Source: Deltaproteobacteria bacterium
Lineage (GTDB): Bacteria > Desulfobacterota > UBA8473
Assembly (NCBI GenBank): GCA_030643245.1
Contig: DAOWME010000103.1
Span: 1-9,606 of the forward strand
DNA length: 9,606 nt
Direction: 5' to 3'
This document shows positions 1 through 6,383 of the stretch, one piece after another; the stretch's first letter is position 1; each line of letters begins with the position of its first letter. Position numbers and translations under genes: made by a program. The notes under the pieces are model-generated. The model saw only the letters and a program-made list of their open reading frames with translations, was not told where the DNA came from and did not search any database.

Positions 1-162
1 CATTTGTGCATCTCATCTTCAGGCCATCTTTGCCCGATCTTCAAACACAAAATCCTCAAAATAGTTCGACTATTCCTGCGGTTTTGCGTTTTCAGATCGA
101 ATAAATCTAACCTAAATCTGAGCGCCAACTTGAGGAAGTTATTTCGTCCCCGTCCCTAAGTT
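1..162 (+). repeat. Family B palindromic element, copy 1 (left end outside window)
   Basis: This stretch reappears as its reverse complement at 6381-6543, with roughly 88-90% identity by hand alignment. Its core is a long imperfect hairpin: arms 35-64 and 70-99 (30 nt each, about 21 matches plus wobbles) around a 5-nt loop. The right terminus (136-159, ending CCCGTCCCTAA) matches the terminal inverted repeat of the other copy. The matching left terminus should lie about 25-30 bases before the window. No protein-coding potential is apparent. It looks like a non-autonomous MITE/REP-like element sitting upstream of arsM. The family has not been identified by name. Confidence 0.75.
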
Positions 163-173
163 GAATATTTTCT

Positions 174-203
174 CAAAAACGCCGGGTATTAGCCGCACAG
201 CGG
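174..203 (+). repeat. Short repeated motif upstream of arsM (copy 1)
   Basis: The blocks CAAAAA, GCCGGG, AGCC and ACAGCG occur here in the same order and almost the same spacing as at 2920-2948. In this copy, bases 191-205 can form a 6-bp stem with a 3-base loop ending seven bases before the ribosome binding site of arsM, so it lies in the leader of that gene. The stem is not preserved in the other copy, which argues against a conserved RNA fold. It may be a third small repeat type or a mobile-element remnant. Confidence 0.4.
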
Positions 204-211
204 TTAGGAAA

Positions 212-217
212 AAGGAG
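212..217 (+). promoter_or_regulatory. Ribosome binding site of arsM
   Basis: AAGGAG lies six bases before the ATG at 224. This is a strong Shine-Dalgarno match and fixes the start of the methyltransferase. Confidence 0.85.
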
Positions 218-223
218 AAATAA

Positions 224-1297
224 ATGCAAACCCTAGTAGAAGAAGAAATACGGGAAAATGTCAAAGAATATTATGGTAAAGTCTTGAACAAGTCCTCGGA
301 TTTGAAAACAAACGCATGCTGTACAACTGATGGTATGTCGAAAGAATCCAAAGAATTGATTTCGGCAATTCATGAAGAGGTAAGAATTAGATATTATGGT
401 TGCGGGTTGATACATCCTCCCTTGCTGGAGGGTATGGAAGTCCTCGATCTCGGCTCAGGTTCAGGACGTGATGTTTTCATCCTGTCCAAGCTTGTGGGTG
501 AAAAGGGACATGTGACAGGTGTGGATATGACAGATAAGCAGCTGGAAGTCGCTAACAAATACATTGAATACCACACTCGCCTTTACGGTTATGGAGATGC
601 CAACGTGACATTCAAGAAGGGGTATATCGAGCTACTCCGTGACGTGGGATTCGAAGACAATAGTTTCGATATCATTGTCTCAAATTGTGTAGTGAATCTT
701 TCCCCGAACAAAGAAGCCGTTCTGAGAGAGGTGTATCGTGTTCTAAAACCTGGTGGGGAGTTATATTTCAGCGATGTCTATTCCGACAGACGGATTCCCC
801 CAGAGTTAGCTCAAAACCCGGTTTTATACGGAGAATGCCTGGGCGGGGCTCTTTATAAAAATGATTTTTTACGATTGGCCCGGGAAACAGGGTTTAACGA
901 CCCCAGGATTATTCGGTCAAACTCCATTAGTATCAATAACAAAGAGGTGCAAGATATTGTTGGCAACACCCAATTCGAATCCATAACCTTTAGACTATTT
1001 AAAGTTCCTCAACTTGAAGACACCTGTGAAGATTACGGGCAGGCGGTTACCTACAAGGGAACCATTCCCGGCTGTCCTGATGCCTTCGACCTCGATGACC
1101 ATCATCATTTTGAAAAAGGAAGGGCGATATTAGTATGTGGGAATACCTATTTGATGCTTAAAGAATCCCGTTTTTCCCCTCATTTTCTTTACTTTGGAGA
1201 TATGGGTGCCCATTTAGGGCTATTTAAAGGTTGCGGTTCTCCTTCACCCAACCCGGAAACCGCTTCTCATACTGACACATATTTGTGCTGCGGGTAA
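224..1297 (+). CDS. arsM: Arsenite methyltransferase ArsM (AS3MT-like)
   Basis: This 357-residue cytosolic SAM-dependent methyltransferase is expected to methylate trivalent arsenic stepwise to mono-, di- and possibly trimethylated species, a detoxification route. The SAM-binding motif I is LDLGSGSGRD (residues 74-83), followed by the acidic GVDMT strand end (99-103). The arsenic-binding cysteines of the family are all recognisable: C32/C33, C60 in YYGCG, C155 in SNCVVNLS and C205 in YGECLGG. These align closely with the four cysteines known in animal AS3MT. The C-terminal domain (about 240-357) is also cysteine-containing (C284, C305, C337) and ends in a CCG tail typical of microbial ArsM. 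Length is normal and the start is fixed by a good ribosome binding site. It stands alone: no arsR or other ars gene is visible, so its control is unknown. It is convergent with the M23 gene. The family assignment is very secure; the final methylated product is inferred. Confidence 0.95.
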   Translation: MQTLVEEEIRENVKEYYGKVLNKSSDLKTNACCTTDGMSKESKELISAIHEEVRIRYYGCGLIHPPLLEGMEVLDLGSGSGRDVFILSKLVGEKGHVTGVDMTDKQLEVANKYIEYHTRLYGYGDANVTFKKGYIELLRDVGFEDNSFDIIVSNCVVNLSPNKEAVLREVYRVLKPGGELYFSDVYSDRRIPPELAQNPVLYGECLGGALYKNDFLRLARETGFNDPRIIRSNSISINNKEVQDIVGNTQFESITFRLFKVPQLEDTCEDYGQAVTYKGTIPGCPDAFDLDDHHHFEKGRAILVCGNTYLMLKESRFSPHFLYFGDMGAHLGLFKGCGSPSPNPETASHTDTYLCCG

Positions 1298-1299
1298 CT

Positions 1300-1346
1300 T
1301 CACAAGACCAAAGGATGCAGCGGTATCCGGAGGGCAGTGCTTGTGA
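1300..1346. terminator. Possible weak bidirectional hairpin between convergent genes
   Basis: TCACAAG (1300-1306) and CTTGTGA (1340-1346) form a 7-bp inverted repeat with a 33-base spacer inside the 54-bp gap where arsM and the M23 gene converge. The position suits a shared terminator. There is no T-tract on either side and the loop is long, so this is only a weak candidate. Confidence 0.25.
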
Positions 1347-1351
1347 GATAT

Positions 1352-2668
1352 TTAGGGACGGGACCGCAAAGTCTCCAGTTTAGCTGTTATGTTATCTTTG
1401 ATCCAGTGGGTGTCCCACCATTCTTTTGGGTCAACGTAAGTATCATGTACGATAATACCGAAGTGTAGATGATCTCCCCCTGCCAATCCTGTGGCGCCGG
1501 TGTTACCTATAATATCGCCCTTCTTCACCTCTACGCCGGATTTTACCCTGAACCTGCTTAAATGAGAATACATGCTGAAGAGAGCATGACCGTGATCTAT
1601 TATGATGGTGTTCCCATAAATTCCCAAATAATCAGCAAAAACAACAATGCCGTTGTTGGCTGCCTTCAGAGGGAATTGTTTTATGGCGGCTATGTCCACA
1701 CCCATATGCACTTGTTCATCGATTGGTTTTCCATTGTATAAGTATGTTCTTTTGTCTGCAAATTGTGCTTTTTCAGAGCCTCTCATCCTCAAGAATGACC
1801 CCTCCCATAGCCTTTTTGGATGAGATTTGCTGCAGACATCCCTGACCTTGCGATTATTCTCTTGACGTAACTGGCGATTTACCCTCAAAAATATGTCCAG
1901 GTTGTTGCCCCCAAGGCCATCAAACCTATTAGTGAATTCAGGCATCTTCCGGTTTAAAAAGTCGTCAGATATGTTCAGTTTGTCATCTTTGAACCTCTTA
2001 TTGCGAATTAGGTGGGGGAAAGTAATCTTTGCCATATTACCAGCACTATCCTGAGCGGTGAGCATAATTGGTGTCGAAGTAGAGGCATCCCAGGGCAGGG
2101 CGAAGTAGGCTACATGCGTTCCATCACTCCCGACCGGATAGCCTTCAAATAGTGCGTCACCCACCAAGACTCCGTTTTTTAAAGCATCCTGAGAAGCGGT
2201 GTAAACCACCAGACAGCTACCCCCTATACTTACATAGTGATTCAAACTTCTAATCCCGATTCGCGGTGGATGGGTATCTATAGTGACCTTTCTTTCTAAC
2301 GTGGTTTCATTGTCAAAGAAGGAATGGTCCGTGGCAGAAATTATTAAAGTTGCTGTTCCATCTTTCAGCCCTAGTGACAATGGTTTCACGTTAAACTTCA
2401 ACTGTTTTCTAAGTACCCCCGCTTTGGGAAGGGCAAACTTTGAGACCTCCTTCATGGAATCACCCTGTCTTATTAACACTTGGATAAACTTGATTCCACT
2501 CTTATTGTCTTGAACCAAGAACTCGAGTTCTTGGTTCTGGCCGATAAACTGTAACGTCTGGGACAGGGTAATGTCTGGTGGCGTCGTATCACCCTCCGTG
2601 AGAAACCAGACGCCGGCTAACCCGACAACCAAGACAGCCACTAACACAACAAAGAGTCTCTTCGACAT
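1352..2668 (-). CDS. Membrane-anchored M23 family peptidase (LytM/Gly-Gly endopeptidase fold)
   Basis: This 438-residue protein is predicted to be exported and to cut peptidoglycan cross-links or stem peptides. Residues 4-23 form one hydrophobic segment after MSKR with no clear cleavage site, so it is probably a signal anchor. Residues about 28-220 are beta-rich, contain two TPPDI/THPPRI-type linkers and resemble Ig-like domains. A linker region leads to the M23 domain at about 315-420. All catalytic residues of the family are present: H321-x3-D325 and H402 as zinc ligands, H369 (YSHL) and H400 (HLHFG) as active-site histidines. It should therefore be active rather than a degenerate LytM regulator of the EnvC/NlpD type. 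The ribosome binding site is AAGGAG (complement of 2679-2684), ten bases before ATG. A MITE-like element begins only a few bases upstream of that site. The last codons and the stop lie in a string (TTAGGGACGGG on the plus strand) resembling an end of the family B element. Confidence 0.92.
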   Translation of the reverse strand: MSKRLFVVLVAVLVVGLAGVWFLTEGDTTPPDITLSQTLQFIGQNQELEFLVQDNKSGIKFIQVLIRQGDSMKEVSKFALPKAGVLRKQLKFNVKPLSLGLKDGTATLIISATDHSFFDNETTLERKVTIDTHPPRIGIRSLNHYVSIGGSCLVVYTASQDALKNGVLVGDALFEGYPVGSDGTHVAYFALPWDASTSTPIMLTAQDSAGNMAKITFPHLIRNKRFKDDKLNISDDFLNRKMPEFTNRFDGLGGNNLDIFLRVNRQLRQENNRKVRDVCSKSHPKRLWEGSFLRMRGSEKAQFADKRTYLYNGKPIDEQVHMGVDIAAIKQFPLKAANNGIVVFADYLGIYGNTIIIDHGHALFSMYSHLSRFRVKSGVEVKKGDIIGNTGATGLAGGDHLHFGIIVHDTYVDPKEWWDTHWIKDNITAKLETLRSRP

Positions 2669-2691
2669 TTGCTATATTCTCCTTCTACCTC

Positions 2692-2877
2692 GTGTCCATC
2701 CATAAATGGACTTCTTGAGAAAAGGGCACGAGTTGGTTTCCAATTCAGAGATGAGCAATTTTTTCTCTGAGCAAGGCCGCACGATGGTTTGCGCCGAGGC
2801 GTACATGGTCGTACATCGCAGGCGGAAACCGGAGGAGAACGCAGCTCAGGGGAAAAAGGGCCATTTCTGGATGGAAA
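2692..2877 (+). mobile_element. Family A MITE-like element, copy 1, with 7-bp target duplication
   Basis: Core boundaries 2695-2875 carry terminal inverted repeats, TCCATCCATAAATGG at the left and the near-complement CCATTTCTGGATGGA at the right (14 of 15 match). The heptamer CTACCTC occurs at 2685-2691 and again at 2878-2884, an exact flanking direct repeat that looks like a target-site duplication. Inside, bases around 2760-2773 can pair with about 2843-2857 (14 bp with two wobbles), and GGTTT..GCC (from 2786) pairs with GGCGGAAACC (2821-2830), giving a nested hairpin. The 181-bp core is repeated at 8308-8488 with only five differences. No transposase is encoded, so it would be moved in trans. 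The insertion lies immediately upstream of the ribosome binding site of the M23 gene. An 84-codon ORF starting at 2706 runs through it, but I regard this as incidental. Confidence 0.82.
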
Positions 2878-2898
2878 CTACCTCATATATTCGTATTG

Positions 2899-2911
2899 GG
2901 GGCCTTGCCCC
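2899..2911. other. Small GC-rich hairpin downstream of the DUF362 gene
   Basis: GGGGC (2899-2903) and GCCCC (2907-2911) form a perfect 5-bp stem with a CTT loop, about 60 bases beyond the stop of the DUF362 gene on the minus strand. No T-tract follows on the minus strand, so this is not a canonical intrinsic terminator. It is one candidate for the transcript end of the phoBR-DUF362 unit. Confidence 0.3.
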
Positions 2912-2919
2912 GAACTTAA

Positions 2920-2948
2920 CAAAAAGCCGGGATGTGAGCCATACAGCG
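2920..2948 (+). repeat. Short repeated motif (copy 2)
   Basis: This is the second occurrence of the CAAAAA/GCCGGG/AGCC/ACAGCG block series seen at 174-203. Here it lies between the family A element and the 3' end of the minus-strand DUF362 gene, so it is not in a leader position for any gene in this window. That weakens a riboswitch or leader interpretation and favours a small dispersed repeat. Confidence 0.4.
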
Positions 2949-2971
2949 AGGCATGATTAATATATGGAAAC

Positions 2972-3736
2972 CTATACTATCGATGAGAGGTGCGGTATCT
3001 CTTCCCACCTAAGCCCGAGAAGCCCCGCTGCCTCTCGATCCACCTCTACCGGGTCAAATCCTGCAATTATCTTTTTCACCCGTGGACAACAATGACGACC
3101 ACCGAGATGATACTCCGCGAGCCCCAATGTTGCATCCATTAATGACAGGTCGGGTGGACGATACGTGTTGAGATCGATGATCGACCGGTGTATATCCCCG
3201 TGAAAGACAGCCTTTTTCCATGTCCCGAACTTTCCTGAATAATACTTGGGGGGAACAAGGCCCATCATGTTTTTCAACGTTCCGGTAATGACGGCAAGTG
3301 AATGGGCCTTGAGCACGGGTACGGAAATTATGAAGTGAGTGAAAGCGATCACCGGAAGATATATTTCGGGAAATGCAGAACAGTTCTTGTCCTCCAATTT
3401 TCTGAGCCGGGCCTTATTCAAATCAACGAGCGCAACCCCATGCCGTCTTGATAGGCCTCTATAGCCCAGCGCATCAAAGACTTCATCAGTCTCAACTGAG
3501 GGATCACCGCACCCTTCGGCAATGACAACCTCTGCCTTGGAGGAAGAACGTACATAGCCGATAAGGGCTTCGCAGCAGTCCACCGGTGTTGTAACCGGAT
3601 GGGGTGAAGTGTTTATAAGGTTTGGTTTTATCAGGATTGCGGACTGTCTTGCGAGTACCTCCCTGGCACCGAGAATATCAAGGGCCTCAGTCACTGATTC
3701 ATGATAAGAGGAGAAATCAATTGTCACCGGATTCAT
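2972..3736 (-). CDS. DUF362 domain protein, translationally coupled to phoR
   Basis: This 254-residue protein is recognisable as DUF362 from the KPNLINTSPHPVTTP stretch (about residues 37-51), the KAHSLAVITGTLKNMMGLVPP core (about 143-163) and the LMDATLGL and DPVEVDREAAGLLG segments near the C-terminus. The biochemical role of the family is poorly defined. Many members carry a ferredoxin domain; this one does not, although it has cysteine pairs (CC near 54 and near 216). It appears soluble, with no signal peptide. The start sits on the phoR stop. ATG at 3736 shares one base with TGA and has GAGGAG five bases upstream. A GTG at 3739 is possible but too close to that site. The coupling implies co-expression with phoBR, but nothing in the sequence shows a phosphate-related function. 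Confidence 0.85.
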   Translation of the reverse strand: MNPVTIDFSSYHESVTEALDILGAREVLARQSAILIKPNLINTSPHPVTTPVDCCEALIGYVRSSSKAEVVIAEGCGDPSVETDEVFDALGYRGLSRRHGVALVDLNKARLRKLEDKNCSAFPEIYLPVIAFTHFIISVPVLKAHSLAVITGTLKNMMGLVPPKYYSGKFGTWKKAVFHGDIHRSIIDLNTYRPPDLSLMDATLGLAEYHLGGRHCCPRVKKIIAGFDPVEVDREAAGLLGLRWEEIPHLSSIV

Positions 3737-5523
3737 CACCTCTCCTCAAACCCTGTAACCTTCGGAAGAGTAAAGATAAACTTTGACCCTTTTCCTGGCT
3801 CACTCTCTGCGTGTATGGTCCCTCCGTGAGCTTCTAGAATATGTTTGACAATTGACAGGCCCAACCCGGTTCCACCCAGTTCTCTGGATCTAGCCTTATC
3901 AACCCGGTAAAAACGTTCAAATATCCGGGGAAGGTCCCTCGGGGGAATCCCCATCCCCGTGTCGGATATCTCCACCTTGACAAAGCCATTATCATCGATC
4001 GCAGAGATTGTAATCTCGCCGTGCTCAGGGGTATATTTTACGGCATTGTCCAGGATGTTTACCAGAACTGTCTCCATTTTCTCTTCATCAGCCACGACAG
4101 AAGGTAACCCCTGGGGTATTGTCACATTAATCGTTTGCCCCTTCCAACCTGCCGTTTCTCTGAAATTGTAGACTGTTCTATTTATCAGCTCCAGCAAGTT
4201 TACACACGCCAAGTGCATCTCCGTTTGTCCGCTCTCAATTTGAGAGAGTTCGAGAAGATCGGAAATAAGCCGGTCTAACCTTTCCGTATGCTTCGCAATA
4301 ATGTTGAGAAACCGGAAACCCTTCTCAGGATCGCTGATTGCACCATCTCTTAAGGTCTCTACAAAACCTATGATAGAGGTCAGAGGGGTGCGAAGTTCGT
4401 GGGAAACGTTGGCCACAAACTCCTTTCTTGCCTCCTCCAACCTCCTGATTTCGGTAATATCATGGAAGACCGCCACCACTGCCCAGGGAGTATCCCTCTT
4501 GCCCGAGATGGACGCGGCCTGAGTTTGCAGGATTCTGCCCCCGTCATGGTAAAGGGTGAGTTCCTTCGTCTTAGGACTTCCGCTGTCCAATACCTCTTGG
4601 AAAAATGTGTTTAATTGGCTGTGACGGATCATCTCCCAGTGGAACCTGCCCAATGCCCTGTGGGAAGAGATATTGAACATCGCCTCGGCCGCCGAGTTGA
4701 GGAGAATAATCCGCTGATCGCGGTCGACGGCTATGACCCCTTCGATCATTCCGCTCAGGATAGCCTCCTTTTCGCCAATCTCCCTGGTTAAATTTTCGAT
4801 CTTATTTTGAAGCTCAAGACTCATTATATTAAAGGAACGGGCCAGATCCCCGATCTCATCGGTTGTGTCCGTGCGTATGAGTTCGGAGAAGTCTCCTCCG
4901 GCTATTTTTCCTGCCGCTTGAGTCATCTGGATGACCGGCCCACTCATCCTTCTGACAATGATAAACCCCAATATTAAGGACGTAAGAACAGCAACGACAG
5001 CGCCCCAGCCGATCACCTCATAGATATGGAGAACCCTATTTTCCACTTCGTTCAAAGGGAGAGAGACCCTGACGAACCCTGTAATTCGGTCATCGATCGT
5101 GATCGGCAACGCCAGATACATCATCTCCATATCGAGGGTCTCGCTGTACCTGGTGCTCTTCCCTATTTTTCCCTTGAGGACATCTCTTATCTCCGGTCTA
5201 TCTCCATGGTTTTCCATCCTCGCCGGATCTTCCAGAGAGTCTCCCTGCACAGTTCCTCTGTGGTCCATGACAGTAACCCTGCTGTGGATTTCTTTTCCCA
5301 GTCTTTTGACGAGAGGATCAACACGATCTTTCCTTCCCCCTGTGAGCTCCTCCTTTACTAAGTCTCGGACCAAGGCTGCACTGGTATTGAGCTGAGAAAC
5401 TACCTGTTCAAGAAAATAACCTTTGAGGGAAAAACCGACATAAAGGCTTATGGCAAGGAGAGAGATAAGGATAAGTGAGATTTGTACCAGAAAGAGTTTC
5501 CAAACAATTTTGAGACTTGGCAT
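3736..5523 (-). CDS. phoR: PhoR-type sensor histidine kinase
   Basis: This inner-membrane kinase pairs with the adjacent PhoB. Positions count from the upstream GTG at 5535; subtract four for the chosen ATG. Segments in order are: TM1 about 11-34, extracytoplasmic sensor about 35-170, TM2 about 174-195, HAMP about 196-250, PAS about 255-365 and HisKA with phospho-acceptor H379 (VSHELRTPL). The ATPase domain follows with N-box LVNILDNAVKYT (about 491-502), DTGMGIP (525-531), ERFYRVD (540-546) and GGTGLGLS (554-561). All catalytic boxes are intact. The sizeable external domain resembles Bacillus-style rather than E. coli-style PhoR. Start choice: ATG at 5523 lies just after the phoB stop (5528-5530); GTG at 5535 would overlap phoB by eight bases. 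Either is possible. The stop overlaps the start of the DUF362 gene. The Pho assignment rests on domain order and the phoU/pstB neighbourhood. Confidence 0.93.
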   Translation of the reverse strand: MPSLKIVWKLFLVQISLILISLLAISLYVGFSLKGYFLEQVVSQLNTSAALVRDLVKEELTGGRKDRVDPLVKRLGKEIHSRVTVMDHRGTVQGDSLEDPARMENHGDRPEIRDVLKGKIGKSTRYSETLDMEMMYLALPITIDDRITGFVRVSLPLNEVENRVLHIYEVIGWGAVVAVLTSLILGFIIVRRMSGPVIQMTQAAGKIAGGDFSELIRTDTTDEIGDLARSFNIMSLELQNKIENLTREIGEKEAILSGMIEGVIAVDRDQRIILLNSAAEAMFNISSHRALGRFHWEMIRHSQLNTFFQEVLDSGSPKTKELTLYHDGGRILQTQAASISGKRDTPWAVVAVFHDITEIRRLEEARKEFVANVSHELRTPLTSIIGFVETLRDGAISDPEKGFRFLNIIAKHTERLDRLISDLLELSQIESGQTEMHLACVNLLELINRTVYNFRETAGWKGQTINVTIPQGLPSVVADEEKMETVLVNILDNAVKYTPEHGEITISAIDDNGFVKVEISDTGMGIPPRDLPRIFERFYRVDKARSRELGGTGLGLSIVKHILEAHGGTIHAESEPGKGSKFIFTLPKVTGFEER

Positions 5524-5527
5524 GCCC

Positions 5528-6232
5528 TCATACACCTTCCTTCAGCGCATCCTCCCGGAACATATAGCCGATGCCCCTTCTGGTGACGATACAGGAAGAA
5601 GCATCGTCCAGTTTCTTCCTGAGTCTTTGGATATGAACATCCACTGTTCGCTCTGTCACAAAGGAATCATCTCCTAGAACGCCATCGAGTATCTGTTGCC
5701 GGGTCATCACTTTTTCTTGCCTTTGGGCCAGAAAGAACAATAGATTGAACTCGGTAGTGGTGAGGTCGACAGGATCCCCTCTCCAGGTAGCCTGGTATTT
5801 AGCGGGGTCCACTGCCAGGTCACCCACGACCAGTTTTCCGGCGGAGTCTCCAGGGTGAGAGACCCTCCTTAGAACAGCCCTAACCCTGGCTACCAATTCC
5901 CCCACCCTGAAGGGCTTCGTTATATAATCATCCGCCCCCAACTCCAACCCGACGATAATATCCGGTTCCGTGGTCTTGGCGGTGAGCATGATGATGGGGA
6001 TATGACTCGTTTCCTCTTTTCTTCTCAATGCCCGACATACCTCCAGGCCATCCAACCCCGGAAGCATGAGGTCCAGAATAACCAGGTCAGGTGACTCATT
6101 TCGAACCAGTCCTAAGGCATCTTCTCCGTTATGCGATGAGATTACCCGAAACCCTTCCCTCTCCAGGTTATACTTCAGCAATTCAATGATGTCCTTCTCG
6201 TCATCCACAACCAGGATCTTTTCTCTGATCAT
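5528..6232 (-). CDS. phoB: PhoB-type response regulator (OmpR/PhoB family)
   Basis: This 234-residue DNA-binding regulator is phosphorylated by PhoR. The receiver domain (about 4-118) has the acidic pocket D10/D11, phospho-acceptor D54 (LVILDLMLPGLDG), T84 and Y103, and K106 in the DDYITKPF motif. The winged-helix output domain covers about 133-230, with the TTTEFNLLFFL segment, the recognition region ERTVDVHIQRLRKKL and the C-terminal RGIGYMF hairpin. Length is standard. The ATG at 6232 is preceded by AAGGA about six bases upstream. It is first in the phoB-phoR-DUF362 run. The 377 bp between it and phoU holds a family B element, so it may be transcribed from its own promoter rather than from the pstB-phoU side. 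Upstream repeats at 6277-6303 could be relevant to control. Confidence 0.94.
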   Translation of the reverse strand: MIREKILVVDDEKDIIELLKYNLEREGFRVISSHNGEDALGLVRNESPDLVILDLMLPGLDGLEVCRALRRKEETSHIPIIMLTAKTTEPDIIVGLELGADDYITKPFRVGELVARVRAVLRRVSHPGDSAGKLVVGDLAVDPAKYQATWRGDPVDLTTTEFNLLFFLAQRQEKVMTRQQILDGVLGDDSFVTERTVDVHIQRLRKKLDDASSCIVTRRGIGYMFREDALKEGV

Positions 6233-6276
6233 ACCACATCCTTGGTTTTCTTTTTTAAGAACCTAAATAAATTAGC

Positions 6277-6303
6277 CACAGACCCACACAGACGGGCACA
6301 GAC
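6277..6303 (-). repeat. Triple direct repeat, 10-bp period, upstream of phoB
   Basis: CACAGAC occurs at 6277-6283, 6287-6293 and 6297-6303, exactly ten bases apart. On the coding strand of phoB this reads GTCTGTG three times, 45-71 bases before the start codon. Iterated half-sites on one face of the helix are how OmpR/PhoB-family regulators bind, though the classical Pho box has an 11-bp period and a CTGTCA-like core. It could equally be a common low-complexity intergenic repeat. The function is inferred only from position and period. Confidence 0.5.
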
Positions 6304-6357
6304 TATTTTCTCTCCCGATGCAGGCAGAGGAAATGGGGTGTGTGTCGAATCTCAAAG

Positions 6358-6374
6358 AAAATAGGATTTCCTAT
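6358..6374. promoter_or_regulatory. 17-base palindromic motif upstream of phoB
   Basis: AAAATAGGATTTCCTAT contains a 6-bp inverted repeat (ATAGGA/TCCTAT) with a two-base centre. The same 17 bases occur at 8232-8248. This copy lies 126 bases upstream of the phoB ATG; the other is 120 bases upstream of the pstB ATG. A shared operator is possible, but a small dispersed palindrome next to mobile elements is also possible. Confidence 0.4.
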
Positions 6375-6383
6375 GCGTTGAAC

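Noticed and set aside
174..220. Arsenic- or metabolite-sensing riboswitch in the arsM leader
   Set aside because: The leader is short, contains only one 6-bp stem, matches no riboswitch class I recognise, and its motif also occurs at a non-leader site (2920-2948).
2706..2960. 84-codon plus-strand ORF upstream of the M23 gene
   Set aside because: It lies almost wholly inside the family A element, its composition follows the hairpin arms, and the tail after the element end differs between copies. Not reported as a gene.
5026..5361. 111-codon plus-strand ORF opposite phoR
   Set aside because: It is antisense to the sensor domain of a clear phoR, has no ribosome binding site or recognisable domain, and is a shadow of the real gene.
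6277..6303. A classical Pho box upstream of phoB
   Set aside because: The repeat period is 10 rather than 11 and the core is GTCTGTG rather than CTGTCA-like, so it is reported only as a direct repeat.
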